Shown one piece after another: positions 11,001 through 21,607 of a stretch of 64,000 nucleotides of DNA. The translations under genes were made by a program, and so were the position numbers. The number at the start of each line of letters is the position of its first letter. The first letter of the stretch is position 1. The stretch comes from Gambelia wislizenii (taxonomy: Eukaryota; Chordata; Lepidosauria; Squamata; Crotaphytidae): NCBI GenBank assembly GCA_030847615.1, contig JAUMIR010000002.1, positions 112,104,309-112,168,308 of the forward strand. Direction: 5' to 3'. Below the pieces are notes generated by a model, which saw only the letters and a list, made by a program, of their open reading frames with translations, searched no databases and had not been told where the DNA came from.

Positions 11001-11179
11001 TCAAAATGGCTCTCCAGAAGCTTCTCTCCTTCTTCTCCCTGGCAGGAAATTGGCCTGAAAAGCCTCTGTCAAGTTATAGGGTGCCAGTAAGATGATGATA
11101 GGACAACCGACTGGTCCAAGGTCAGCTCAAGGGAGATCTTTTCTTTTCCATTATAGTCAATATTGTTTTTATTTTACTA

Positions 11180-11382
11180 CAGTTGGCCCTCTGTATCCAT
11201 GGATTATGCATCCATAGATTCAACCATCCGTGGCTTGAAAAAAACCTTGATTTTGCCATATTATATAAGGGATGCCATTTTACAATGCCATTGTATATAC
11301 TGGAGCTTGAGCATCCATGGATTTTGGTATTCATGAGGGGTCCTGGAACCAAAACCCAGTGGATACCAAAGGGACCACTTTT
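11180..11382 (+). mobile_element. Tigger-like MITE
   Basis: Preceded by TA and starting CAGTTGGCCCTCTGTATCC. Internal blocks (GGATTCAACCATCC-like, TTATATAAGGGATGCCATTT, ATTGTATATACTGGAGCTTG) recur at 15430-15641 and 57629-57838. The start resembles mammalian MER2/Tigger termini. The right end is decayed. No coding capacity. Confidence 0.75.
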
Positions 11383-11514
11383 TTTTGTGAGTCACCTTCA
11401 GTATCGGAGAAAAGGTGTGATGCAAATGAAACCACCACCACCCCTGCAAACAGAACACCAGCATGAAGAAGGAAACTTGATATTCCAGTTTCAGATAGTA
11501 AAGGAGGAGCCTGG

Positions 11515-11765
11515 TGAGGTGATACTGCTGCCTCAGGCAGCTGACATTCAGTATCATGAAGGAGCAACCAATTGTCAGTTTTTAAAATGTGTTAATATTG
11601 GTGGGTGGTGGTGGTATTTGTGGTTTTTTTAATGCCAGAAAAGGGGAGAAGTGTTTGTAGGATTTTCTACTTTGCATGCCAAAATAATGTTAGCTGGCTT
11701 TGGGTACTGTCCTTTGACTGGTGGTGGATGCCATTTGCTCCTTTCCCTCAAGCAGAAAAAAAAAG
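11515..11765. repeat. Unclassified interspersed repeat
   Basis: Blocks such as CTGCCTCAGGCAG, GGGGAGAAGTGTTTGTAGGATTTTCT and GATGCCATTTGCT recur in the same order at about 55895-56105. The repeat is old and non-coding, and its class is unknown. Confidence 0.5.
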
Positions 11766-11865
11766 GATTTGGTTGGCCTGGCATAGACAGCAGAGAAGCA
11801 TCAAAAAGTGCTATCTCCCTCCTGCAGACAGAGAGGACACAGTCCACTATAATATCTTGATATTC

Positions 11866-11960
11866 TTGTTGTTGTTGTGTGCCTTCAAGTATTTCTGACT
11901 TATGGTAACCCTAAGGTGAACCTCCCACATATGCCTGAGAAGTAAGGCAGGCAGTTATGA
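11866..11960 (-). mobile_element. tRNA-type SINE, 3' part
   Basis: The GTTGTTGTTGTGTGCCTTCAAG lead-in (shown partly) and TTTCTGACTTATGG match the tail of the SINEs at 24870 and 51085, on the - strand. The tRNA-derived head is missing. Confidence 0.6.
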
Positions 11961-12378
11961 GGGTTGAAATGGGTAGTAAAGCATTACCTCAAGGCCATAT
12001 GGGTGAAAATAGAGAATCTGCTTTACATGAGTCATGATGGACCAACATTCTGTACTCCACTCTGATTGCTAACAGTTCTGCAAGATTATGTGCAGATTTT
12101 TTTTCCAGCTCTCCAACTGCCTAAGACCTTTTTATCTAGAGATGCCAGGGAATGAATCTGGAACTATCAGCTTACAAAGCCCGTGGTTCTGCTAACTGAG
12201 CTATAGAACACTGGCATGAAAACAAACAAACGCACACACACACAAACAAACAAGCAAACAAACAAACCCATGATATTCAGCATGGAGGTTTCCAACTGAT
12301 TTAAGCAAGCTGTGGGTTAAGGTCAAAGTTACTTTCTTTGAAATAAGCAGAGAAACCAGTTGGAAAAATACTTCACAT

Positions 12379-12597
12379 TCATAGAATCATATTGTTGGAA
12401 GAGACTACAAGGGCCATCTAGTCCAACCTTCTGTCATGCAGGAATACACGATCAAAGCACGCCCGACAGATGGCCATCCAGACTCTCTTTTAAAAACTCC
12501 AAAGAAGGAGACTCCACCACACTCTGAGGTAGTGCATTCCATTGCTGAACAGCTCTTGCTGTAAGGAAGGTCTTCCTAATGTTTAGATGGAATCTCT
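12379..12597 (-). mobile_element. CR1 3' fragment in the opsin intron
   Basis: A diverged CR1 3' end (TTGGAAGAGACTACAAGGGCC, GACAGATGGCCATCCAG blocks), ending about 40 bp before the opsin exon acceptor. More mutated than CR1-A, CR1-B and the copy at 5874, so older. Confidence 0.85.
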
Positions 12598-12639
12598 CAT
12601 TTGCATTATTTTGTGACCTACTTTCTTGTCTCTTTTTAG

Positions 12640-12882
12640 GTGGCTAAAAGTGGCTTGATCCAAAGTAATTCAACTCAGCAGGCTGAATCTCAGGTGACCA
12701 AGACAGCTGTCATTATGATCCTAGCCTTTCTTTTTAGCTGGATGCCTTATGCGGCCTTTGCTCTGACCAAAGTAATGAAACCAGAAGTGATCATGGATCC
12801 CAAAATTCAGAGTCTTCCTCTGTTCATGGCTAAAACAGGAACCATATACAACCCAGTGGTTTATCTCTATCTGAATAAGCAG
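12640..12882 (+). CDS. Ciliary (non-visual) opsin, penultimate coding exon
   Basis: An 81-codon exon bounded by a TCTTTTTAG acceptor and GTAAAT donor, both in phase 0. This is the position of rhodopsin exon 4: cytoplasmic loop 3 (STQQAESQVTK), TM6 (AVIMILAFLFSWMPYAAFA) and TM7 (LPLFMAKTGTIYNPVVYLY). The retinal-linking lysine is present (codon at 12832-12834), as is NPxxY (NPVVY). The usual CWxPY of TM6 reads SWMPY. The protein would be a light-sensing GPCR. Among opsins it looks to me closest to parapinopsin, a parietal-eye/pineal pigment; parietopsin, pinopsin or VA-opsin are alternatives. Earlier exons were not found and are presumably upstream of the window. Confidence 0.9.
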
Positions 12883-13087
12883 GTAAATCTCCTCTTGGCT
12901 GCGCTGAGGTGTTGAATTCCTCTTCACTTTCAGCATGCAGGCTTGGCTGTTCACCCAGAAAGAACAAATTACAGCTTAGCTGTGCTTGGATTAGAGGAAT
13001 GGTAAGAAGTTCCAGTCTTCTAGAACTCATTTGCCAAGTTGAGAGCCCACACCCTACTCTTCCAGCCAAGCAATAGACCAGAGATAA

Positions 13088-13658
13088 TGGACTTTATCAG
13101 ACACTCAAAATACAGTGTCATAATGACGCCACATAACTGCGAAAGGGTGCTCAGATCAGATGACGTCACTCTTTTGCGGTTAAAAACAGCCTAAAACCCA
13201 TACCTTTTCATTGACAGCTTAAGCTGTCAATAGATCCCCCTGCCACTTTTGTGCCAGCATTGCTGGCATGCGAAACCTCGAGCCATTTAAATCTCGTACT
13301 TAACCTGACAATGGCCGGACCGGCCAGAACACTTCCGGGTGAGATCGCAACATCCAGGTAAGTGATGAACCTTTTTTGACCCTCCCCAGGTTACTTAAAG
13401 GTTTTTTAGTGTGTGTATGTGCTTGGTGTGACTTTTTGATGTTTCTTTCTTTTTTTATTTTTGTATTTCCTGTGCGATTAAATCATGTGGGATTTCAAAA
13501 GAGGAAGTGAATGGAGCTCCATTCAGTTCCTCTTTATTGATGGAGCTACCTTTGTCAGGAGAGAGGTAAGTGCGGTGGGGGCATTCTGTTGCCAGCATAA
13601 AAAATGAGTTTTTTATGCTGGCAAAAGAACGTTTAAAAGGGGACATCTGACAATGTCC
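13088..13658. mobile_element. Non-autonomous DNA transposon with GGAC..GTCC ends
   Basis: Starts GGACTTTATCAGACACTC and ends GACATCTGACAATGTCC, so the tips are inverted repeats. The 3-bp sequence AAT flanks both sides (13085-13087 and 13659-13661). The tips match the family of the 2996-3345 palindrome. It lies within the opsin intron between the last two exons. No transposase. Confidence 0.7.
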
Positions 13659-14448
13659 AATATATCATTGCATAACTTGGGAGATTGAAATGACTTGATT
13701 CAGAAAAGTACATATTTCTAAGAGGCTTCTGAAAACAGAATAATCAATAAGTTGATTTCCAGTTTGCGTCTGACTTCCTGAGTTGGATTCTTACTGTTCT
13801 AAATTAAATAGGTGGTAGCATTGCTATGGAAACTCAATGATTTCAAAGGTTTTAAATTCTGCCACATTCTTTATCAGTCCTCTGAAAGGAGGCCACAGAT
13901 GTCACTAACAAGGTTTAGGCTCTCTTTGGGGTCCTTACTGTAGGTCAGCTGCTGAGGCAAATTGTGTTCATTCGTTAGGAACATTAAGAAAGAATACAGA
14001 AGGAACAAGGCTGCCCTGGGGAAAAGTTTAAACCTGTCCCAATGATGTGGTTTGTTACTGAGCTGCCCTGTGTTTTTTTTTAAATGGGCAGGAACACTAC
14101 TCATTTTTTAATTTGCATATAATAAAAACATTAGCATAAGAACACTAACATATGTTCTCCACCACTGGGGAAGGTAGTAGCTATGAGTAATCTCTGTGTA
14201 TCATGATCTCTAAGTGGGACAAGATGGGGAAATGTTGGCCCTTGCAAAAAAACAAACAAAACAAAAACAAAACCACCCAGCAAGTGATTGCAAGTGTTGA
14301 ACTCCAAACAATCTGGAGAGTGAAGAATTCCTCAGCTGAGGCAGGGTATATTGATAATACTTTAGTCAATCAAAATGCCCCTGTGTTGCCCCTTGAGCTG
14401 CAGCATAGGTACCAAAGGCTCCCTTTGTTTCTTCTCCCTACCTTTCAG

Positions 14449-14673
14449 TACCGAGAACAAGTTTCAGCCTCCTTACAATGTCTACAGAAGTGCTGGATAA
14501 TGCCCACTAAGCAGCGGAAGCCAAACACATTGACTCCTGTTCTGAAGAGACTGCAAGGTAGGCAGTTCAGCTGCAGTACAAACAGGATAGCCCCTCAGAA
14601 CGAGTTGAATATCAGCAGGAATTCCTTCTTGCCAAACATGAACTACTCTGATGATGAATCCTCTTCTGAATAA
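14449..14673 (+). CDS. Ciliary opsin, last coding exon (C-terminal tail)
   Basis: The acceptor is TCTCCCTACCTTTCAG. The exon has 74 codons and a TAA stop at 14671-14673. It begins YREQVSASLQCLQKC, equivalent to the start of rhodopsin exon 5 (helix 8, with two Cys that could be palmitoylated), in phase 0 with the exon at 12640. The rest is a hydrophilic tail, rich in Ser/Asn and ending in an acidic-serine cluster (SDDESSSE) suited to GRK phosphorylation and arrestin binding. Splice phase and order fit the preceding exon, about 1.57 kb away. Confidence 0.88.
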   Translation, partial: YREQVSASLQCLQKCWIMPTKQRKPNTLTPVLKRLQGRQFSCSTNRIAPQNELNISRNSFLPNMNYSDDESSSE

Positions 14674-15429
14674 TTTGAAATGCCACCGTTGTTAACACTT
14701 GTCTCAATGCGGCTGCCTGTCTTCACGGATCGACATCAAATGGGTCCCACATGCAGAGAATAATCACCCTTCAGTGGAGGATGCAGCTGGTGAATTACTA
14801 CCAAGAGGAAAGGTGACCAATCACACTTGATTCCGATGAAGTAGACTCAGTCTACAAAAGTTTATGCTACAACCTTCTTTCTCTCAGTTAGTCTCAAAGG
14901 TACTACAATATCCCTTTGCATACTAATCCAGACTAACAGGGCTTTGCATTCATCATCATCATCATCATCATCATCATTATCAAAAACAGTGGGTCCTGCT
15001 AAAAGCATACAACCTAAAATATATGTGTACACATCACCACCATCCCCCATTTACGTGGGATTGGTATCTGCAGCTTCTCTTACCTGCTGTCGGCGGGGGT
15101 GGGTGGGACGTGGTCTATCTTGGCATCTGGAGAACCATAAAGTCACGTTGGAGATTGTGTCTCTAGGCACTGCTGGAAGTTGACCATAGAACTGCACCAG
15201 CTGCCTAGAGAGGTTTCCTCTCTAAGTATTTTCAAGGTCCTCCAGCACAATTCTATGGTATTCACAGCAGTTCGCTGTTATACACAGTTTCAGGTACCCA
15301 TGGTAAGTCTGGGAAAGTATCCCCCATGGATACGGGGTGACCTGTATACACATACACACATAATTCTATCACACTTATGGACAACTTACGCATATTGTTA
15401 AATAATATTAATATAGGATATTATGTATA
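14674..15429. other. Opsin 3' flank with Penelope-like tail and microsatellite
   Basis: The opsin 3' UTR should begin here, but no clear AATAAA was found nearby. At about 14830-14940 there is a Penelope-like tail (GATGAAGTAGACTCAG, TTATGCTACAA, TTAGTCTCAAAGGTACTACA, CAGACTAACAGGGC). A (CAT)n microsatellite follows at 14948-14978. No gene is seen to 15429. Confidence 0.5.
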
Positions 15430-15641
15430 CAGCTGGCCCGCCATATCCATGGATTCTGCATCCATGGTTTCAACCATCCATGGCTTGAAAATATTCTCCT
15501 GCCCTGCAAAATCCCAAAAGTAAACCTTAGTTTTGCCATTTTATATAAGGGATGGTACTGTACTGTGCCATTGTATATAATGGGACTTGAGCATCCACAG
15601 ATTTTGTCCTGGAACCAAACCATAGAGGATACCAAGGAACC
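15430..15641 (+). mobile_element. Tigger-like MITE, 3' end interrupted
   Basis: Preceded by TA; starts CAGCTGGCCCGCCATATCC and shares the internal TTATATAAGGGATGG and ATTGTATATAATGGGACTTG blocks with the copies at 11180 and 57629. The LINE-V fragment abuts its right side. Confidence 0.75.
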
Positions 15642-15642
15642 A

Positions 15643-15806
15643 TCTCTCTCTCTCTGGCTTTTCTTTGCAAACGAAGATTCAAGAAGGACTCATCCCACGC
15701 TTTCTGCAAGCACGCTGATGACTAAAAAGGTCAATCCGAGATAAACAAGTCCGGTTGCAGAAAGCACAGCAGAAGGTCTCCTTGGGTGATGTTTTTGGGT
15801 TGTGAT
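15643..15806 (-). mobile_element. LINE-V 3' fragment
   Basis: A - strand LINE-V 3' end with the (AG)n tail, the hairpin and the zinc-finger coding segment. GAACCA flanks it on both sides (15637-15642 and 15807-15812), an apparent target-site duplication. It inserted at the right edge of a Tigger-like MITE. Confidence 0.85.
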
Positions 15807-15812
15807 GAACCA

Positions 15813-16849
15813 CTGAACTATAAATTATGCATATTGTGATGTAGGTATAAATTATTTTTATGGATTCCATATCTACTAATAAAAGGAAGTAGCAGTAGTT
15901 AAAACTTTAGTTTTGTTATACCTGTTCAGATGTTTGAAATGTAACAATGGGGGGGGGAATAAATTGCTATTAATTCCTGGACCAGTACTGGACTGGGGTG
16001 TGTGCCTGTATCTGACATACATACAACAGAGAAACTAGCATAGTGCCCTTGATTCAAAGGGAATTGAAGTGCTGTTCTCATGCCAAAGCTATTTCGATGA
16101 GATAGAGGTAAACCTGACACCTTTGCAAAGCTAGCCAGCCCTCATCTTCTTACACAATGAAGCACTGGCTTTAGAGTGCATTATTCCATCTTGCATTGTG
16201 TCACTTGGGGCTATTTTGAGCTGGAAGCTCCCGAAGCCATATTTGGGAAACTCTCTCGCAGGGGCAAATAGTGCTGAAGGTCAATTATGACAAAAGGCTT
16301 CCAACAAAGGCAGAATTTCCCAATTGCCCACAGAAAGCAGGGACACAAAAGGTATTACATCTCACTATACACTTTTGAGGCATTTCTCTCCTCTTGCAAA
16401 GAGCCCGTTCTGGTTTAATTGAAAACCCTGTTGAAAATGTTCAGGTGAAGGGAAAAGAAGGGATCAATCTTCATGTGTTTTTAGCTCACATTAATAGCAA
16501 GGTTGTCTGCCTCCAGCCTGAATGGAATCCGAGCAAACTTCATCCTTATCTTTTTACACCAGTAGTATATTTTTAGCACAGGGTTTATGTGGCTCAGGAT
16601 ACATCTCAGTGAATATGACAAGGAACAGAGCGGAAAGCACAGGCATGTCATATTAGAGTGAGGGATGTCAAATGTACATAGTAATGGTACTACCAATGGA
16701 GGGTTGCACAAGAATAGTAGCTGTGTTGGCAAGCAATGTGTAATACAAAGTGCCGGCAGCAGTCAGTGGACATGGTTAGCCTTTTAAAAAGAAAAAAGAA
16801 ATGACCTCCCAACAGCCAGTGAATGAGCTTGCTTGGAAATTGAGGTCCT
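15813..16849. other. No gene seen
   Basis: No recognisable domains in any frame and no clear repeat family. There is a short G run at about 15951. Confidence 0.3.
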
Positions 16850-17060
16850 CAACAAAGCCCCTGTTTTGCATCCCACCACTCTTGACTAAGCTGGTGAGTG
16901 CACACCACAGGGCTTTTTCAGTAGTGGCACCTCAGCTATGGAACTCCCTCCCATGGGAAGTCAACCTAACCCCATCCCTGTAGGGTTTCTGGCAAGTGCC
17001 GAACATTGTACTGTTTTGCATGGCCTTTGGTCCTTAAAACCAGGGCTGGCTCTTCTAACT
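16850..17060 (+). mobile_element. L2-type LINE 3' remnant
   Basis: The + frame encodes HHRAFSVVAPQLWNSLP, a hallmark of the C-terminus of L2/CR1-type ORF2 proteins. It is preceded by a degenerate segment and followed by an AT-rich tail to about 17210. Old and truncated. Confidence 0.65.
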
Positions 17061-17224
17061 GTGTGGATTATTGAGAACGCTGTTTTTTTTTTTAAAAAAA
17101 AACAAAACACGTTTTGCTCTGTTTTTAATATTTTTTAAAAATCTGTTTTACCTGTGTACATTTCCTCAGAAGGCTTGGTGGACTGAGGGATGATAAACAA
17201 ATACCTAAATGAACATAGGTATTA

Positions 17225-17711
17225 TCTCTCTCTCTATAAAACTCTTGGGTATGCGCATATGTAGGTATGTTGCCTCCTGGGTATGTACAATGGGTTTAGG
17301 TATGTTGCCTTTTTCAGTGTGCTGATTGGTTGCTCTTGTCACTCCCTCAGCCAATCACCACCCATATGCAAATTCCCTCTTCCCCTCACAATCCACTCCT
17401 GCTACTCATGGCCAATCTGCATACTGGGAGCGACCAAACAATGTGCTACAGTGTTGGCTATAGTTACTAAGGCTGCAGGCTTTTCCAGTTCACCAATGTC
17501 TCAGGGCTGCACAATTCCCAGTTATGATTTTAGTCAACACAGTAATATCATTTCTATTCCCGCTACGACACCCCAGGCTGTCAACTGGCAGTGGCGGCGA
17601 GACACCACTACTGCTGCTACTGCTGCGACGGGATCCAGGCAACTGGGCGAGGTCTACTGGGCATTTTTGGGGGAGTTTTTAAATGGCATATGATATGTTG
17701 GGTCCAGCTAG
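17225..17711 (+). mobile_element. Probable non-autonomous Helitron
   Basis: The 5' end is TCTCTCTCTCTATAAAACTC and the 3' end is TTGGGTCCAGCTAG followed by T. The element lies between an A and a T, and a short palindrome (CATATGATATG) sits about 10 bp upstream of CTAG. A TC start, a CTAG end, a 3' hairpin and A|T insertion are Helitron hallmarks. No Rep/helicase is encoded, so any movement would depend on another element. The 136-codon ORF inside has no recognisable domain. Confidence 0.55.
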
Positions 17712-18578
17712 TTCAGATATAATGTTTTTTTTTTTTGGGGGGGTGATTTTATAGACCTTTTATTAAGCTGTCAGTTATACACACACACACAGTCAGTCAT
17801 TGGAAGTATGACTCATATCACTTAAATTATGCCTAAGCTTTGCCTCTCAGGTACATATACAATTTGGTTATGTTTTACCATATTTTAGCATATATGGATA
17901 AATCTGGAGCTTATACCTTCTTTTGCGGTGTATGGCAAAGTTGCAGGGCACAAGGCTTTTTCATAATGCCAAATTTTGGAATTACATCTGAATCAATCTG
18001 ATGCAGTATCTTGAAACTCAATTCAGAATAAAACTGCTATGGTATTTATGCACATCTATTATAATAATTCATATTGAATAACAGAATTAGGGGTCTCTTA
18101 ATCTGCAGAGCCATAACTAGTGCCACTAAAAATATATAAAACAAAACACGGGCTACAACAAACTAAAACCAATCAACATGGGACTTTGTTTACTGCATGT
18201 AATAATTTCAGGAGCAGATATATTTGCAGTGACATTTTGGAAAAGAGGTGATAGGCACTATTATATGCTCCTCTGTTTGTGTGTGTGGGATTTTCTGCCA
18301 TCCCATCCAACAGGCCCCACTCCAAATTCATCCCACATCATTCTGAAAGGTCTTTCAACCTGTAGGTACAGACTTTTAAGTGTGGCCAGGAAAGACTTAT
18401 TTCTTCTCAAAAGGAAAGCTAGATGTCAAGCCAGGAGCCAAGCGTTTGTCTTTCTTTGACCAAATTATACATAATCAGTACTCCCCATATTATTTTTCAA
18501 ACCCAGAATTTCTTCTTCACAGAAATCATGGGGAGACAACTTTCTGAAACAGCAGCTGCATTTAGGGTCTAGAAAGTA
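17712..18578. other. No gene seen
   Basis: A T run and a short CA microsatellite at about 17720-17792, then sequence without recognised repeat or coding features. Confidence 0.3.
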
Positions 18579-18893
18579 CAGGTTGAACCTCCTTTGTCCA
18601 AAATGCTTAGGGCCAGAGGTATTTTGGAATATTTCAGATTTTGGAATACTTGGATATACATAATGAAATATCCTGGAAATGGGAACCAAGCCTAAACATG
18701 AAATTCATGTATGTTTCATATACACCTTATACACATGGTGTAAAGGTAATTTGATACACAATATTTTTAATAATTTTGTGCATGAAACAAACGTTTGCGT
18801 ACATTGAACCATCAGGAAGCAAAGGTATCACTATCTCAGCCACTCATGTGGACCATTTTGGAGTATTTCGGATTCTGGCATTCCAGTGTCTGT
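18579..18893 (+). mobile_element. Tigger-like MITE (second type)
   Basis: Preceded by TA; starts CAGGTTGAACCTCCTTTGTC and has internal GGAATATTTCAGATTTTGGA and mirrored TTGGAGTATTTCGGATTCTGG blocks, as in mammalian Tigger-type short elements. The right tip is decayed. No ORF of note. Confidence 0.6.
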
Positions 18894-19144
18894 ATATACA
18901 TTTAGGTTTCTATCTCATAACAGAACTAGTTGTTCAAAATCAGGATAGCCTAAGTTGGCAAAGCTGCCAAAAAGGTAACTAAAAGTTTTAGTTAAAACAC
19001 TTCCAACAAGGGTTTTTTTTAGATCAGAAAAAAAAAGACAGGGTTGTGGGCTGATGCATGTTGGCAGTAGGTTTGAGACAGACCAAAGTTTTTTCTCATA
19101 CAAGAAACTGTATGAGAAAAACTGTATGACCTCCTTTAAGGGTC

Positions 19145-19262
19145 ATGGCTGCATCCTATGAAATCCTGGGGTTCGCAATCTGCTAAGGCATGAGAGATCT
19201 CTGGCAGGGGATTCTAAGTATCTTCCAAAATTTCAGGATTCCATAGGATGGAACCATGGCAA
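19145..19262. mobile_element. Short palindromic MITE remnant
   Basis: Imperfect inverted repeats: TGGCTGCATCCTATGAAATCC on the left (one base shortened here) and GGATTCCATAGGATGGAACCA on the right. The central TAAGGCATGAGAG resembles the core of the MITE at 58577-58800. Confidence 0.45.
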
Positions 19263-19292
19263 TTAAAAGTACTGTGAATAAAGGCCATCATT

Positions 19293-19478
19293 GTGTATGG
19301 TTTGAGTGCTGGACCATGATTCTGGAGACCAGGGTTCAAATCCCTAACTTTTGGCAAGTCACACTCTCTCAGCCTGAAGGCAACCCCCCTCTGAACAAAT
19401 CTTGTCAAGAAAAACCTCATGATAGGTTTGCCTCAAGGTTGCCCTAAGATGGAAATGACCTGAAGGCACATAACAAAA
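19293..19478 (+). mobile_element. tRNA-type SINE, + orientation
   Basis: The head includes TGGTTTGAGTGCTGGACCAT (A-box region) and GGGTTCAAATCCC (B box). The body ends GAAATGACCTGAAGGCACATAA. Same family as the SINEs at 24870, 40075 and 51085. Confidence 0.75.
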
Positions 19479-21020
19479 TGTTATACTTTCGTGGTGTGAA
19501 AGGGGCTTAACAGACTTCAAAAGCTGATCATCCAGTCAGAATCGGTATCCTTTCTGAACACTAGTGCTTGAAACCATTAGTAAAATGCTTCAGCTGTCAC
19601 GGGCTGCTTATGAGGTTTGGAGGAAATAGCAGGCTGGTCACTTCTGGAAACAGAATGGTGGACTAGATGTATCATTGGTTTGTTGCAATAGGGTTCTTGT
19701 ATATTGTTTGTTCCGGACTCTCTGAATGTTGTGACTTTCTAGATGTTTGACTGCTGCTCTTGCAAACCTTATCTGGTGAAGTTAATGGTGAGCAATAGAG
19801 TTGCAATGCAAAATTTGAAGTATCACAAGTTGCCCAGCCTTGAACTACAAAAAGCTAAGAATTGATATTCTTCAGGTTAGCAACTTCTATTTCACACTAC
19901 ACAATCACAAGAGTTTGACATTAATGTAACAGCACTAACTGCAACCCACAGAACCCTGGGATTTAGTTTGATGAGTGAGAAAAACTGCCCGGCAGAGAAT
20001 CCCAAATTCCAAATGCAACCATGGCAATAGTGGAGCTTCGGATCTAGAGGGGATTAGTTCCAGGACTCCCCGCAGATACTGAAGAAACATGACTGTTGAG
20101 GTTTGTTCTGTAGGCTCCTCCACCTCCGGGGAGCACACCAGCTGCCCAATTCTGCCTTTGAGGAAGTGTGGTTCCTTCACAAGGCAGAAATGGACAGCAG
20201 GCAGGCTCCCTGGAGGAAGGGCTTGCCACTTCCTCCACTAATGACCTATGCCATTTTAAATAGGGATTTAAGGGAGATCGCCTGGTTTTTTAAATACTGA
20301 GTTGGGTATACAGTATTGTGTTTCATGTACATTTCAATCCACAATGGGATGAATCTATGGATTGTGAGCCTGTGGCTATAGCAGGACCACTGTAAGTGGT
20401 AACAAAATACAATCATCGAGTTGCTTGAAAGAAACCTTGACTGTAATCTTAAAACAATTCCCTAATTTTTCCATAAGAAATTCCCATCTCTCTGTTGTTA
20501 CCTGGACAGTATTGTTAGTGTGTACTAGACACCACCTTCTGGACAAATGAATTACAGCAATGTTCACTCTACTGTATTAGTTTACATTCCTATGGAACTC
20601 TGGAAATCTTTCAATATACAGTAAAAGGAAACTGCTTTGTTACTGCTTTCAACAGACATTCCTGCCAGCCTCTTCTAGGTTACCTACTAGCAAAGGAACA
20701 TGACATCAGGGATCAACACTGTATCTTCATTTATTGTTCTGTAACTTAGAGAGATACTAGGAAACGAGAAAACAGATGAAATGTGGAAGATTTTTTCTCA
20801 GTATCAATAATTACCAAAAAAATTAAAATAAAAATCTGAACAGTTTTAGGTAAAGTGAAATTCAAGTTTCAGGACACCTTAGGAGAACACCGTATTTGTT
20901 GTCGTATGTTTGTGGACAAGAGCTCACAAAGTTATCAGATACACAAACTGCTATCCTGTTCACAGGGGTTACGTATGCAGATATTATGCATGCACAGGCT
21001 GAGATCCAACAAAGTTGTAG
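19479..21020. other. No gene; possible old DNA elements
   Basis: About 19935-20030 resembles the MITE at 58577 (CCTGGGATTTAG... blocks). About 20030-20398 has Tigger-like wording at its right end (GCTATAGCAGGACCACTGTA). No coding exon was recognised. Confidence 0.3.
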
Positions 21021-21416
21021 TCTCCTTCTCTGGCTTTTCTTCGCAAACGAAGATCCAGGAAGGACTCATCCTGTGCTTTCTGCAAGCGCACTGATGACTA
21101 AAAAGGCCAATCTGAGATAAATAAGTCTGGTTGCAGAAAGCACAGCGGAAGGTCTCCTTGGGTGGTTTCTGGATTGTGATTCTTTCTGTGTTGTCATTTC
21201 TCTTCAAGACTTGTTCGGTGTGAGTTCTCAAATAAGGCTGCAGCATTGTGGATAGTGCGTCTCCATGCCTCCCGATGTGAGGCCAGGGCGGACCATTGTT
21301 AGTGATCAATTTGGCTGAGCCTGAGATGTTGCTTCAGGGAGTCCTTGTATCACTTTTTTGGAGCACCCCTCTTATGCTGACCCGTGGCGAGTTCACCGTA
21401 GAGTACTATTTTTGGC
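21021..21416 (-). mobile_element. LINE-V 3' fragment
   Basis: The C-terminal coding region (zinc finger and preceding HREAWR block) plus the 3' hairpin on the - strand. It is diverged and 5'-truncated near 21416. Confidence 0.85.
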
Positions 21417-21607
21417 CTTAAGCTAACATAGCGATCTCCTGTACAGTTCTGCAACCAACGATGCAACTTGGACCACACTGTGCTCCTGTCACGAGAACAT
21501 TTCACAGGCTCAAAGGCCAAGTGCACTAGGATCATACATAGCCTTAAAAATGTAACTTGCCTTGCCTAAATATAATCAGGATCTGACTCTTGTGCAATAT
21601 CCACGTA

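Larger units (their letters stand above)
7061..11090 (-). mobile_element. CR1-A: near-full-length CR1 LINE
   Basis: On the - strand the order is: 5' tandem repeats (about 11000-10632), ORF1 (10566-9591), ORF2 (start at 9585), 3' UTR and tail ending near 7061. Compared with CR1-B, it has lost about 460 bp of the ORF2 C-terminal region (junction near 7320), has a 7-bp deletion in reverse-transcriptase motif A near 7720 and a frameshift in ORF1. The exact 5' boundary (about 11090) is uncertain. It inserted next to the Penelope-like fragment. Confidence 0.9.

Noticed and set aside
2700..12639. Upstream opsin exons
   Set aside because: Looked for exons encoding the DRY-like region and extracellular loop 2 between repeats. 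Nothing with suitable splice sites was found, so none is reported.
17283..17693. 136-codon ORF
   Set aside because: Lies within the probable Helitron and has no recognisable Rep, helicase or other domain.
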